A stretch of DNA of 64,000 bases, taken from contig DGQK01000007.1 of assembly GCA_002390745.1 (NCBI GenBank), forward strand, positions 1 through 64,000. The letters run 5' to 3'. Positions 1-7,133 of the stretch are shown here, piece by piece. Under the pieces are notes generated by a model that worked only from the letters and a program-made list of their open reading frames with translations, did no database searches and was not told the DNA's origin. The DNA comes from Bacteroidetes bacterium UBA4416 (lineage in GTDB: Bacteria; Bacteroidota; Bacteroidia; B-17B0; Aurantibacillaceae). A program made the position numbers and the translations under genes. Numbering within the stretch: the first letter of the stretch is position 1; every line of letters begins with the position of its first letter.

Positions 1-1
1 G

Positions 2-1927
2 GATAATGCCATTGTGGTGGTGGAGGCCGTGCATGCCAAGATGGAAGAAAACAACAGCGATGCGAAAACAGCCAGCATGCAGGCGATGGGCGAAATGGGC
101 GGGGCCATCATTGCGATTACCCTGGTGATGTCGGCGGTATTTATTCCCGTGGCCTTCCTTTCAGGTCCCGTAGGCGTATTCTACCGGCAGTTCTCCATCA
201 CAATGGCTATCTCCATCATTATCTCGGGGATCAACGCCCTGACGCTAACGCCGGCACTCTGCGCCATCATGCTCAAAAATCCGCATCACCACCCCAGGCG
301 GAAGAACCTGCTCACGCGTTTTTTCGATGGCTTCAACCGTTATTACAATTCCGTTTCGGAAAAATACAGGAAGCTGCTGGCGCTGATCATCAACAGACGA
401 ATGGTGACGATCGGCACGCTGGTGATCTTTGGCCTTGGAACCTGGGGCATAGGCAAGTTCCTGCCTACAGGCTTTATCCCTACAGAAGACCAGGGAACCA
501 TTTATGTGAACGTCACCACACCGGCGGGAGCTACCCTCGAACGCACGGAAGAAGTGATGAATGAGATCGACGCCACGGCGGCTTCCATTGAAGAAATCGA
601 GTCGAGCTCCACCCTTGCAGGCTTCAGCATGATGACGGACGGATCGGGCGCTTCATTCGGTATGACCACCATCAGCTTAAAAGCCTGGAAAGACCGCAAG
701 CGCACAGCGGATGACATCATTGCCCTGCTCCAGGAAAAAACCAGGCACATCAAGGATGCAGAGATCCAGTTCTTTCCGCCGCCCGCCGTTCCCGGCTTCG
801 GCAATGCCAGCGGCTTCGAATTACGAATGCTCGACAAAACCGGTTCGGGAAATCTTCAGCAGACCTATGAAGTGAGTCAGAAATTTATGGAGCAGGCAAA
901 GCAACGCAAGGAGATCAAAACGATTTTCTCAAGCTTTAACCCAACCTTCCCGCAATACCTGATCCATATAGACCAGGACGTAGCCGCCAAAAAAGGGATC
1001 ACGGTAGATGCCGCGATGAGCAACCTGCAAACACTGATGGGCAGCTACTATGCCACTAATTTCATCCGCTTCGGGCAAATGTATAAAGTGATGCTGCAAG
1101 CGGATCCTAAATACAGGGCGCAACCGGAAGATGTGTTGAACCTGAGGGTGAAAAACAACCATGGCGAAATGGTTCCTTATTCGCTCTTCAGCAGGATCGA
1201 GCGCATCTACGGCCCTGAACAGCTCACCCGCTACAATATGTATATTTCCGCGATGATGAACGGCGAAGCGGCCGATGGCTACAGCAGCGGCGATGCGATT
1301 GCTGCTATAGAAGAAGTTGCCAAAGAAACCCTGCCGAAAGGCTATGCCTTCGAATGGTCGGGGATGACCCGCGAAGAGATCGCCTCGGGCAACCAGGTGA
1401 TTTATATTTTTGCGATCTGCTTATTGTTTGTATACCTGCTCCTTTCGGCGCAATACGAGAGCTTCCTGTTGCCGCTGCCGGTGCTGCTGTCTTTGCCTGC
1501 CGGTATTTTCGGGTCTTTGCTTCTGCTCTTCGTCACCGGCCTTGAAAACAATATTTACGCGCAGGTAGCCATGGTGATGCTGATAGGCCTTCTTGGAAAA
1601 AATGCCATCCTCATTGTAGAGTATGCGGTGTTAAAACAAAAACACGGGCTTAGTCCGCTGCAGGCCGCCATTGAAGGAGCTACCGCGCGTTTACGACCGA
1701 TCCTCATGACCTCATTCGCCTTCATCGCGGGCTTAATCCCGCTGATGCTGGCCTCCGGTGCTGGAGCGATCGGAAACCGGACAATAGGCACGGCAGCAGC
1801 AGGTGGCATGTTATTCGGCACCTTGTTCGGTGTAATAATCGTACCCGGACTTTATGTACTGTTTGCCCCCGGAAAAACGAAGACTAAACCATCCAAAGAA
1901 AAAGAAACCGATCATGTTATCCTCTAA
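2..1927 (+). CDS. RND efflux pump inner-membrane subunit, 5'-truncated by the window edge
   Basis: This is the C-terminal 641 residues of an AcrB/HAE1-type proton-driven drug exporter of the inner membrane. The reading frame is open from base 2, so the true start lies upstream. The first residues read DNAIVVVEAV, the end of the TM4 signature that carries the proton-relay aspartates in this family. Next come the TM5-TM6 hairpin, a large periplasmic porter/docking domain (about residues 150-450) and a C-terminal block of six membrane segments with the typical GLLGKNAILIVEYA sequence. An intact family member has about 1,050 residues. The stop overlaps the start of the outer-membrane factor gene by 14 nt, so the two are co-transcribed. 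The adaptor subunit is presumably upstream, outside the window. The substrate cannot be read from the sequence. Confidence 0.93.
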   Translation, partial: DNAIVVVEAVHAKMEENNSDAKTASMQAMGEMGGAIIAITLVMSAVFIPVAFLSGPVGVFYRQFSITMAISIIISGINALTLTPALCAIMLKNPHHHPRRKNLLTRFFDGFNRYYNSVSEKYRKLLALIINRRMVTIGTLVIFGLGTWGIGKFLPTGFIPTEDQGTIYVNVTTPAGATLERTEEVMNEIDATAASIEEIESSSTLAGFSMMTDGSGASFGMTTISLKAWKDRKRTADDIIALLQEKTRHIKDAEIQFFPPPAVPGFGNASGFELRMLDKTGSGNLQQTYEVSQKFMEQAKQRKEIKTIFSSFNPTFPQYLIHIDQDVAAKKGITVDAAMSNLQTLMGSYYATNFIRFGQMYKVMLQADPKYRAQPEDVLNLRVKNNHGEMVPYSLFSRIERIYGPEQLTRYNMYISAMMNGEAADGYSSGDAIAAIEEVAKETLPKGYAFEWSGMTREEIASGNQVIYIFAICLLFVYLLLSAQYESFLLPLPVLLSLPAGIFGSLLLLFVTGLENNIYAQVAMVMLIGLLGKNAILIVEYAVLKQKHGLSPLQAAIEGATARLRPILMTSFAFIAGLIPLMLASGAGAIGNRTIGTAAAGGMLFGTLFGVIIVPGLYVLFAPGKTKTKPSKEKETDHVIL

Positions 1928-3353
1928 ATTGATATATCCTCTTGCTTTGCTGGCGGCAGTCGTGGCAAGTTGTAAGACCACAGACCTGAAGACCGGCAGC
2001 TGGAACAAAAGCATCCCCAAAACCTACGTCTCTGCGGGAGATACGGCAGATGCCTCCCTCAAGCCCTGGCGTGAATTGTTCTTTGACGAGAAGCTTCTTT
2101 CCTTGATCGATTCCGCATTGGTACATAATTACGACCTGAAAGAAGCCCTCCAAAAAATAGAATGGTCGCGGGCGGGCATTCAATTCACCAAAGGCATCAG
2201 GCTTCCCGAAGTAAGCTTGTATGGTGCTGCCGGGCAACGAAAATTCGGAGACTATACCGTCGACGGCGTTGGAAACTACGACACGCAGTTTTCGCCCAAC
2301 CTCAACAGCAAACAACAAATTCCGAATCCTGTGCCCGATTATTACGTCGGCGTGCAGTCGTCGTGGGAGGTTGATCTGTGGGGGAAGCTGAAAAACAAAA
2401 AGAGAGCGGCCGCCTCCCGCTTCATCGCTTCTCAATATGGCAAGGACCTCATCGTGACAAAGCTCATCGCCAGTGTGGCCCATTCCTATTTCGAGCTCAC
2501 AGCTTTGGACCAGAGCCTGAAGATCCTGGAAGAGAATATCGCGCTTCAGCAGGAAGCCGTTGATATCGTCAAAATCCAAAAAGAAGCGGGCAAAGCCAAC
2601 GAGCTGGCGATTGAGTTATTGCAGGCCCAGTTGCTCAGCTCAAAAACCATACAGGCCGAAACAAGGCAGAAGCTCATTGAAACCGAGAGCCACCTGAACA
2701 TGCTTTGCGGCTCCTTTCCCAAAACCCTTGCCCGCGATACAGCCTACTATACACGGAACATCCTGGCAACAGTCAACACAGGCATTCCTTCCGCTCTGCT
2801 GAAAAACCGGGCCGACATCCGGCAGGCGGAGGTCCAGCTGATGGCATCCAATGCCGATGTGCGATCCGCAAGGGCAGCCTTTTATCCCACACTCAACATC
2901 AATGCGGCCATCGGCCTGCAATCCTTCACGGCCATGCTTTTACTTGAATCTCCGGCCTCTCTGGCCTATAATGTCTTCGGTGGCTTAACGGCGCCTCTTT
3001 TAAACCGGAGACAGATCAAAGCGGACCTGATGGCCTCCCGCAGCGAGCAGAAGCAGGCCTACATCCAGTACGGAAAAACGGTGCTGAACGGTTTTACGGA
3101 AGTTTACATTGCCGTGAACGATATCAAAAATACCAACGAGATGTATGCTCTCAAAAGCGAAGAAGTCCAGATCCTCAAACAATCGGTGCTTACCTCTTCT
3201 GAGCTATTCAAAGCCGGAAGGGCCAACTACATGGAGATCATCCTGGCGCAGAAAAATGCGCTGCAATCACAGCTCGAGCTGGTAGATTATTATAAACGCC
3301 GTAACGCCGCTGTCGTTACCTTATACAGGTCGCTCGGAGGCGGCTGGAAATAA
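1914..3353 (+). CDS. outer-membrane efflux factor, TolC/NodT-type lipoprotein
   Basis: A 479-residue outer-membrane channel subunit that would complete the tripartite pump with the RND protein just upstream. I chose the ATG at 1914 because it directly precedes a lipoprotein signal peptide ending in the lipobox AVVASC, so the mature protein is lipid-anchored at that Cys. The open frame begins 20 codons earlier, but those codons encode the end of the RND gene in another frame. The body shows the two repeated outer-membrane-efflux domains. The conserved segments SSWEVDLWGK (first repeat) and LLKNRADIRQAE (second repeat) are typical of NodT/OprM-like factors. The length matches the family. It starts inside the RND gene with a 14-nt overlap, so translation is probably coupled. 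Confidence 0.93.
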   Translation: MLSSKLIYPLALLAAVVASCKTTDLKTGSWNKSIPKTYVSAGDTADASLKPWRELFFDEKLLSLIDSALVHNYDLKEALQKIEWSRAGIQFTKGIRLPEVSLYGAAGQRKFGDYTVDGVGNYDTQFSPNLNSKQQIPNPVPDYYVGVQSSWEVDLWGKLKNKKRAAASRFIASQYGKDLIVTKLIASVAHSYFELTALDQSLKILEENIALQQEAVDIVKIQKEAGKANELAIELLQAQLLSSKTIQAETRQKLIETESHLNMLCGSFPKTLARDTAYYTRNILATVNTGIPSALLKNRADIRQAEVQLMASNADVRSARAAFYPTLNINAAIGLQSFTAMLLLESPASLAYNVFGGLTAPLLNRRQIKADLMASRSEQKQAYIQYGKTVLNGFTEVYIAVNDIKNTNEMYALKSEEVQILKQSVLTSSELFKAGRANYMEIILAQKNALQSQLELVDYYKRRNAAVVTLYRSLGGGWK

Positions 3354-3363
3354 ACCCATCATT

Positions 3364-4056
3364 ATGATACTTGACGCTCTTATACCGCTGCTATCCCTCA
3401 TCGCCCTCGAAGTGATCCTGGGGATCGATAATATTATTTTCATCTCCATCCTTGCCGGAAAGCTTCCCCCGCATGAAGGAAACAAACTCCGCTACTGGGG
3501 CCTCGGGCTTGCGATGATCATTCGCCTGATCCTGCTGGGCTTTATTTCCTGGATCCTGAAACTGGACAGGGAGCTGTTTACCCTTTTCGACACCGGCTTT
3601 TCCGGAAAATCGCTGATCCTCCTGGCAGGTGGCATCTTCCTTCTGTATAAGAGCACGAAAGAGATCTTACACCATACCGAAGACACGAATGAGCCGGAAG
3701 TTACGAACATCAAAACCGGAAGCTTTAAAAGGCTCCTGATGGAGATCATTCTGCTGGACCTTGTCTTTTCGGTGGACTCTATCATTACGGCCGTAGGCAT
3801 GGTGCAGGAGCTCTGGATCATGTACGCCGCCGTTATTGTCGCTGTAGGCATCATGCTGGTGGCTTCGCAACCCATCGCCAGGTTCATTCAGAATCATCCT
3901 TCTTTTAAGATCCTGGCCCTTTGCTTTTTAATGATGATCGGGCTTTCGCTTATCGCGGAAGGCATGCATTTCAAAATCCCGAAAGGCTATATCTACTTCT
4001 CGATGGGCTTTGCCTTTATGGTGGATTTCATACAGATGAAAAAATTGAAGAAATAA
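3364..4056 (+). CDS. TerC family integral membrane protein
   Basis: A 230-residue protein of the TerC/YkoY group with about seven hydrophobic membrane segments. The family signature is near the N terminus (ALEVILGIDNIIFI, about residues 15-28) and a second acidic membrane motif, DLVFSVDSIITA, lies around residues 134-145. The spaced aspartates in these helices are the hallmark of TerC proteins, which are linked to metal, chiefly manganese, export and to tellurite tolerance. The gene starts 10 nt after the outer-membrane factor and may share its transcript, although a functional link is not obvious. The substrate is inferred only from the family. Confidence 0.9.
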   Translation: MILDALIPLLSLIALEVILGIDNIIFISILAGKLPPHEGNKLRYWGLGLAMIIRLILLGFISWILKLDRELFTLFDTGFSGKSLILLAGGIFLLYKSTKEILHHTEDTNEPEVTNIKTGSFKRLLMEIILLDLVFSVDSIITAVGMVQELWIMYAAVIVAVGIMLVASQPIARFIQNHPSFKILALCFLMMIGLSLIAEGMHFKIPKGYIYFSMGFAFMVDFIQMKKLKK

Positions 4057-4224
4057 GTGACAAAGGCTATAAGAACCATGATTTTGCCGGCTGACAGCAG
4101 CAATGCTGCGAGACCCTTACATACTTATTCAGACGTGCCGGACAAACGAGACGCACCGTTAAACTTATTTCCTGCCCCACAACTTTTGGACTTGATCCCC
4201 GTTTTTTTTTGTCGGGGGTGGCCA
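4057..4224. other. short intergenic stretch before the GIY-YIG repeat block
   Basis: I see no convincing gene or terminator here. An open frame starting with GTG at 4057 has no recognisable protein and no promoter or ribosome-binding signal. The right end (about 4211-4224) is already a tRNA 3'-end fragment belonging to the repeat block that follows. Confidence 0.5.
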
Positions 4225-4570
4225 TCACGCCATGGCGTGAGAACTGACGGCCTCCGTTAAAGTGAAAAAGAAATATTATTTCTTTCTAAGTATCGCTGTG
4301 CGCCATTCTTCTTGATTTGTTTTTCCAGCAACATTGCAGCTGTCTTATCCGGGCATTCAAACCTTCCAACCACAACCCAGGGAATGCCTTTTTTCGTGAA
4401 TGTATTTGCGCCTGCATTATGAAACGCCATCCGTTGCTCCAAATCGGCTGTAAAGCCCGTATAGAACTTTTGAAGGGAATGACTATATAAAATGTAAACT
4501 ACAAACATGCCTGCATAAAAAAAGCTTTGTATCTCTACAAGGCTTTTACCGGTTTTTGTCGGGGTGGCCA
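4225..4570 (-). repeat. tandem repeat unit 2 (GIY-YIG gene plus broken tRNA-Pro 3' end)
   Basis: A 346-bp unit, nearly identical to the unit at 4571-4915. Reading on the minus strand it contains a terminator-like hairpin, a GIY-YIG reading frame with its stop at 4257, a fragment of the tRNA-Pro 3' end (acceptor and T-arm bases) and the perfect 16-bp palindrome TCACGCCATGGCGTGA at 4225-4240. The palindrome sits exactly where intact tRNA-Pro has the T-loop bases GATTC (plus strand). Confidence 0.85.
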
Positions 4571-4853
4571 TCACGCCGCGGCGTGAGAACTGACGGCCTC
4601 CGTTAAGTGAAAAAGAAATATTATTTCTTTCTAAGTATCGCTGTGCGCCATTCTTCTTGATTTGTTTTTCCAGCAACATTGCAGCTGTCTTATCCGGGCA
4701 TTCAAAACTTGCAACCACAGCCCAGGGAATGCCTTTTTTCGTGAATGTATTTGCGTCTGCATTATGAAACCCCATCCGTTGCTCCAAATCGGCTGTAAAG
4801 CCCGTATAGAACTTTTGAAGGGAATGACTATATAAGATGTAGACTATAAACAT
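4257..4853 (-). CDS. tandem double GIY-YIG domain protein, fused by loss of a stop codon
   Basis: Two nearly identical GIY-YIG nuclease-fold domains of 83 residues lie in one frame, 198 residues in all. Each begins with a VYILYS...FYTGF core (the GIY and YIG strands), followed by the conserved Arg in LEQR with HN, and ends with the conserved Glu in LLEKQIKK. These are the catalytic positions of the small UPF0213/YhbQ-like group. I chose the ATG at 4853. The open frame extends upstream, but that part is translated tRNA and terminator sequence. The first copy would normally stop near 4604; one missing base changes the stop codon into Asn and reads through a tRNA fragment into copy two. Copy two alone could start at 4508. 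Whether the fusion is expressed is unknown, and a role in DNA cleavage or repair is only inferred. Confidence 0.75.
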   Translation of the reverse strand: MFIVYILYSHSLQKFYTGFTADLEQRMGFHNADANTFTKKGIPWAVVASFECPDKTAAMLLEKQIKKNGAQRYLERNNISFSLNGGRQFSRRGVMATPTKTGKSLVEIQSFFYAGMFVVYILYSHSLQKFYTGFTADLEQRMAFHNAGANTFTKKGIPWVVVGRFECPDKTAAMLLEKQIKKNGAQRYLERNNISFSL

Positions 4854-4915
4854 GCCTGCATAAAAAAAGCCTTGTATCTCTACAAGGCTTTTACCGGTTT
4901 TTGTCGGGGTGGCCA
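4571..4915 (-). repeat. tandem repeat unit 1 (GIY-YIG gene plus broken tRNA-Pro 3' end)
   Basis: A 345-bp unit adjoining the intact tRNA-Pro gene. It differs from unit 2 by scattered substitutions and by one deleted A in the T-T-A-A-A-G run at the end of the GIY-YIG frame. It begins with the perfect palindrome TCACGCCGCGGCGTGA (4571-4586), and its far end is the acceptor stem of the real tRNA. The repeat length equals the distance between successive tRNA 3' ends, so the duplication is anchored on the tRNA. Confidence 0.85.
4861..4892 (-). terminator. rho-independent terminator of tRNA-Pro
   Basis: The stem AAAAGCCTTGTA / TACAAGGCTTTT with a 4-nt loop is followed on the minus strand by a T-run. 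It lies 12 nt beyond the tRNA 3' end. A copy with one wobble change is at about 4518-4547 in repeat unit 2. Confidence 0.85.
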
Positions 4916-4977
4916 GATTCGAACTGACGACCTCCACATCCCAAATGTGGCGCGATACCGGGCTACGCTACACCCCG
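4904..4977 (-). tRNA. tRNA-Pro (anticodon TGG)
   Basis: A 74-nt cloverleaf on the minus strand. The acceptor stem is CGGGGTG / CACCCCG with discriminator A. The anticodon stem CCACA / TGTGG encloses the loop TTTGGGA, giving anticodon TGG. The T-stem is GTCAG / CTGGC around TTCGAAT. The CCA end is not encoded. It is preceded by a perfect consensus promoter and followed by a terminator and two tandem units that carry copies of its 3' end. Confidence 0.96.
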
Positions 4978-5000
4978 AGCTTTCTCAAAAATTGAGAGTG

Positions 5001-5029
5001 CAAATATAACACCTTTTTTTTAATTCAAA
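5001..5029 (-). promoter_or_regulatory. consensus Bacteroidota promoter of tRNA-Pro
   Basis: On the minus strand the -33 box TTTG (5026-5029) is separated by exactly 17 nt from the -7 box TATATTTG (5001-5008). This matches the published Bacteroides consensus TTTG-N17-23-TAnnTTTG exactly. Transcription should begin about 20 nt before the mature tRNA 5' end. Confidence 0.85.
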
Positions 5030-5040
5030 ACTTTTTTTCA

Positions 5041-5078
5041 AAAAAAAAGCGCCACAATTTCCTGTGACGCTTTTTTTG
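5041..5078 (-). terminator. rho-independent terminator
   Basis: The 10-bp stem AGCGTCACAG / TTGTGGCGCT (with wobble pairs) is flanked by A- and T-runs on both sides. On the minus strand it sits just after the stop of the T9SS substrate gene, which it most likely terminates. It insulates that gene from the tRNA promoter. Confidence 0.88.
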
Positions 5079-5091
5079 TTTGAATCGGATC

Positions 5092-7047
5092 TTATTTTGC
5101 AATCACAAATTTGTTAGTGATTGTTTTAGAGCTACCGGCTTTTACCTGGTAGAAATAGATACCGCTGTTTAAATTGCTCAGGTTCAGGTCTACTTTATTG
5201 AGGCCGGCATTACCGGTCAGGCTTGTAGAGTAAACGATCTGACCAACAGCATTCATCACGTTGATATCCACTTTAGAGTTATCGTTCAGTGTGATCTCTA
5301 ATGTACCATTGTGAGCCGCTGGATTTGGATAGAATTTGTATCCAGTTACCACAGAATTTTGTTCTTTAATGCCTACGTCAGTTGCACAAGCACCGATCTC
5401 AGCAACAGGGAACTTAAAGTATACGATATCATTGATAGCTGTATTGTCGGCCTCATCTTTGTTATCGCCAGGGTTTGCGCCCGGGATACCGTTACCCGGA
5501 CCTAAATCCCTTTGGTAAAGGATGTGCAGGTTTCCGTCAACACGTTTAGCCAATGAACCAAGTACGCCTTCGTAAACTGCTCCACCCGGAGAACCTACGA
5601 TATCGCAAGGATCTGACCATGTTGCACCACCGTCAGTAGATTTGATCACGTATTGGTGACGCACCAGTTTCTCAGAGTTTACCAAAGAGATCAAGCTGTC
5701 TACAACTGAAGAATAAGATAAGTACATCACGTTGTTGGCATCAAATGCCACGCTTGGGTATGATGTTAAGGAATTGCCCCATAAGCCGAAGGAGAAGTTA
5801 CCGGAAACAGAAGGAGTCGGGAAGAAAATGGTTCCTTGCTCTCCTAAATCCTCGATGCCGGCAATCACAGTACCACCTACATCTGCAGGCATACCTTCTT
5901 TCCACATATTCAAACCGTCAGTTGCCGGGAAGTAGCTGTAGCCTCCGTTTGCCTGAGGAGTTGTTTGAAGGATCCTTGAGTTACCATAGAATACATAAGC
6001 CTTTCCTGAGTTATCCAGGCCAACGGAGAACGTTCCGTCGTTTGTCAATACAGTATCCGCTACGTTATCACCGTTAATATCAGTCGTTGTTGTAGCTGGA
6101 TTCCATTTTGCCAGAGGGAATTTCAGAATAGTTGTTGCTGTCCAGGTAACACCGCCATCTGTGGATTTTGACAATACCACGTCTTTTCCGGCATCACCGC
6201 CAACAACCGCTACCGTTGCTCCTTTTGCAGCAATAGCGTAGCTATCGCCGCCAAAGCCTAAAAAGCGTGTCGTGTTGTCTAACCCTGTAGGGATTGTATT
6301 AACCAGATCCCAGGTAACACCTGCATCTTTTGAGCGTGCAAAGCAAATTGCACCGTTTAAGCCCTGGTACATAGAAGCACCTGCAGTTGTTGTTTGCTGG
6401 GTTACAGAGATTGTATAGATGGTATCGCCTGATGCAACCATACGTGGCCAGTAATTGCCACCCGCTGTCGCAGTAGGAATCGCATAAGCGTTGGTCCATG
6501 TACCTGTTCCTTTAGTTGCCCTTGTGGCCAGGTTCAGTTTGCTGGCACCACCATCATGAGATAAGATCAGCTCTTTATTGCTCCTGGTATTGACAACGTT
6601 ACCCCAACCCACGCGGGTAGCTTCAACCCTTGCTGTTGGCTGAGGGCCCCATGTTGTACCGTTGAAATAGTTATAGCCTGTTCCCCTGTTAGGGTAAGTA
6701 TTATCGCCCGCAGTGAGCTCCATGGTCCATACTGCAGCAATACTGCCATCTGCATTAACAAAGATCCTGTCGCCGACACTGCTGTTACTCTGCAGGTCAT
6801 AATACGTTTTACCAACTACGGTAGACGTTACAGCCGCCACCCTTTTAGAATCGTCAGCAGCTTTCTTGCCGGAAGTCATAAGGCTCGGCAATGTCGCCGG
6901 GTCGATAACCCTCGGATTTTTCATGATAGCCATATTGGCAATGTGTGCAGGAATTCTTTGTGATATTTCTTTTTGCCTTTGAGACACCTGAGCGCTAAGC
7001 AATCCGGAAACCACAATACCTGTCGTAAGAAGTAAGTGTTTTTTCAT
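5092..7047 (-). CDS. secreted T9SS type A sorted protein with Asp-box (sialidase-like) repeats
   Basis: A 651-residue exported protein. The start at 7047 is chosen because it begins a clear signal peptide (MKKHLLLTTGIVVSGLLSAQ); 25 in-frame upstream codons lack signal character. The middle contains at least three Asp-box motifs (SKDAGVTW, STDGGVTW, STDGGATW), the turn motif of sialidase and related beta-propellers, so a propeller fold is likely. The last 75-80 residues form a type A T9SS sorting domain: YPNPA start, a VDINVMNAVGQIVYS core and a final FVIAK. The protein should therefore be exported by Sec, moved by the type IX system and attached to or released from the surface. No catalytic residues can be assigned and the substrate is unknown. 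A -7 box lies 33 nt upstream. Confidence 0.85.
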   Translation of the reverse strand: MKKHLLLTTGIVVSGLLSAQVSQRQKEISQRIPAHIANMAIMKNPRVIDPATLPSLMTSGKKAADDSKRVAAVTSTVVGKTYYDLQSNSSVGDRIFVNADGSIAAVWTMELTAGDNTYPNRGTGYNYFNGTTWGPQPTARVEATRVGWGNVVNTRSNKELILSHDGGASKLNLATRATKGTGTWTNAYAIPTATAGGNYWPRMVASGDTIYTISVTQQTTTAGASMYQGLNGAICFARSKDAGVTWDLVNTIPTGLDNTTRFLGFGGDSYAIAAKGATVAVVGGDAGKDVVLSKSTDGGVTWTATTILKFPLAKWNPATTTTDINGDNVADTVLTNDGTFSVGLDNSGKAYVFYGNSRILQTTPQANGGYSYFPATDGLNMWKEGMPADVGGTVIAGIEDLGEQGTIFFPTPSVSGNFSFGLWGNSLTSYPSVAFDANNVMYLSYSSVVDSLISLVNSEKLVRHQYVIKSTDGGATWSDPCDIVGSPGGAVYEGVLGSLAKRVDGNLHILYQRDLGPGNGIPGANPGDNKDEADNTAINDIVYFKFPVAEIGACATDVGIKEQNSVVTGYKFYPNPAAHNGTLEITLNDNSKVDINVMNAVGQIVYSTSLTGNAGLNKVDLNLSNLNSGIYFYQVKAGSSKTITNKFVIAK

Positions 7048-7079
7048 GTTTTGATTTTTTAATTGAACAACGTTTAACG

Positions 7080-7087
7080 CAAACCTA
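7080..7087 (-). promoter_or_regulatory. -7 promoter box of the T9SS substrate gene
   Basis: The minus strand reads TAGGTTTG, an exact match to TAnnTTTG, 32 nt before the chosen ATG at 7047. It supports that start over the longer frame. Confidence 0.6.
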
Positions 7088-7133
7088 ACAAAAAAATAGC
7101 ATAATGTTGAATTATTTAACAAGAAAATACCTT

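Noticed and set aside
4057..4260. 67-codon frame after the TerC gene
   Set aside because: GTG start directly behind a stop, no promoter, and its end lies in the tRNA-derived repeat.
4854..4937. 28-residue N-terminal extension of the GIY-YIG protein (begins MEVVSSNLATPTKTGK)
   Set aside because: This is translated tRNA-Pro and terminator sequence, a known annotation artefact.
4257..4977. Integrative element attachment sites (attL/attR) at the tRNA
   Set aside because: No integrase or larger cargo is present and the broken copies repeat at 345 bp, so a local tandem duplication explains them better.
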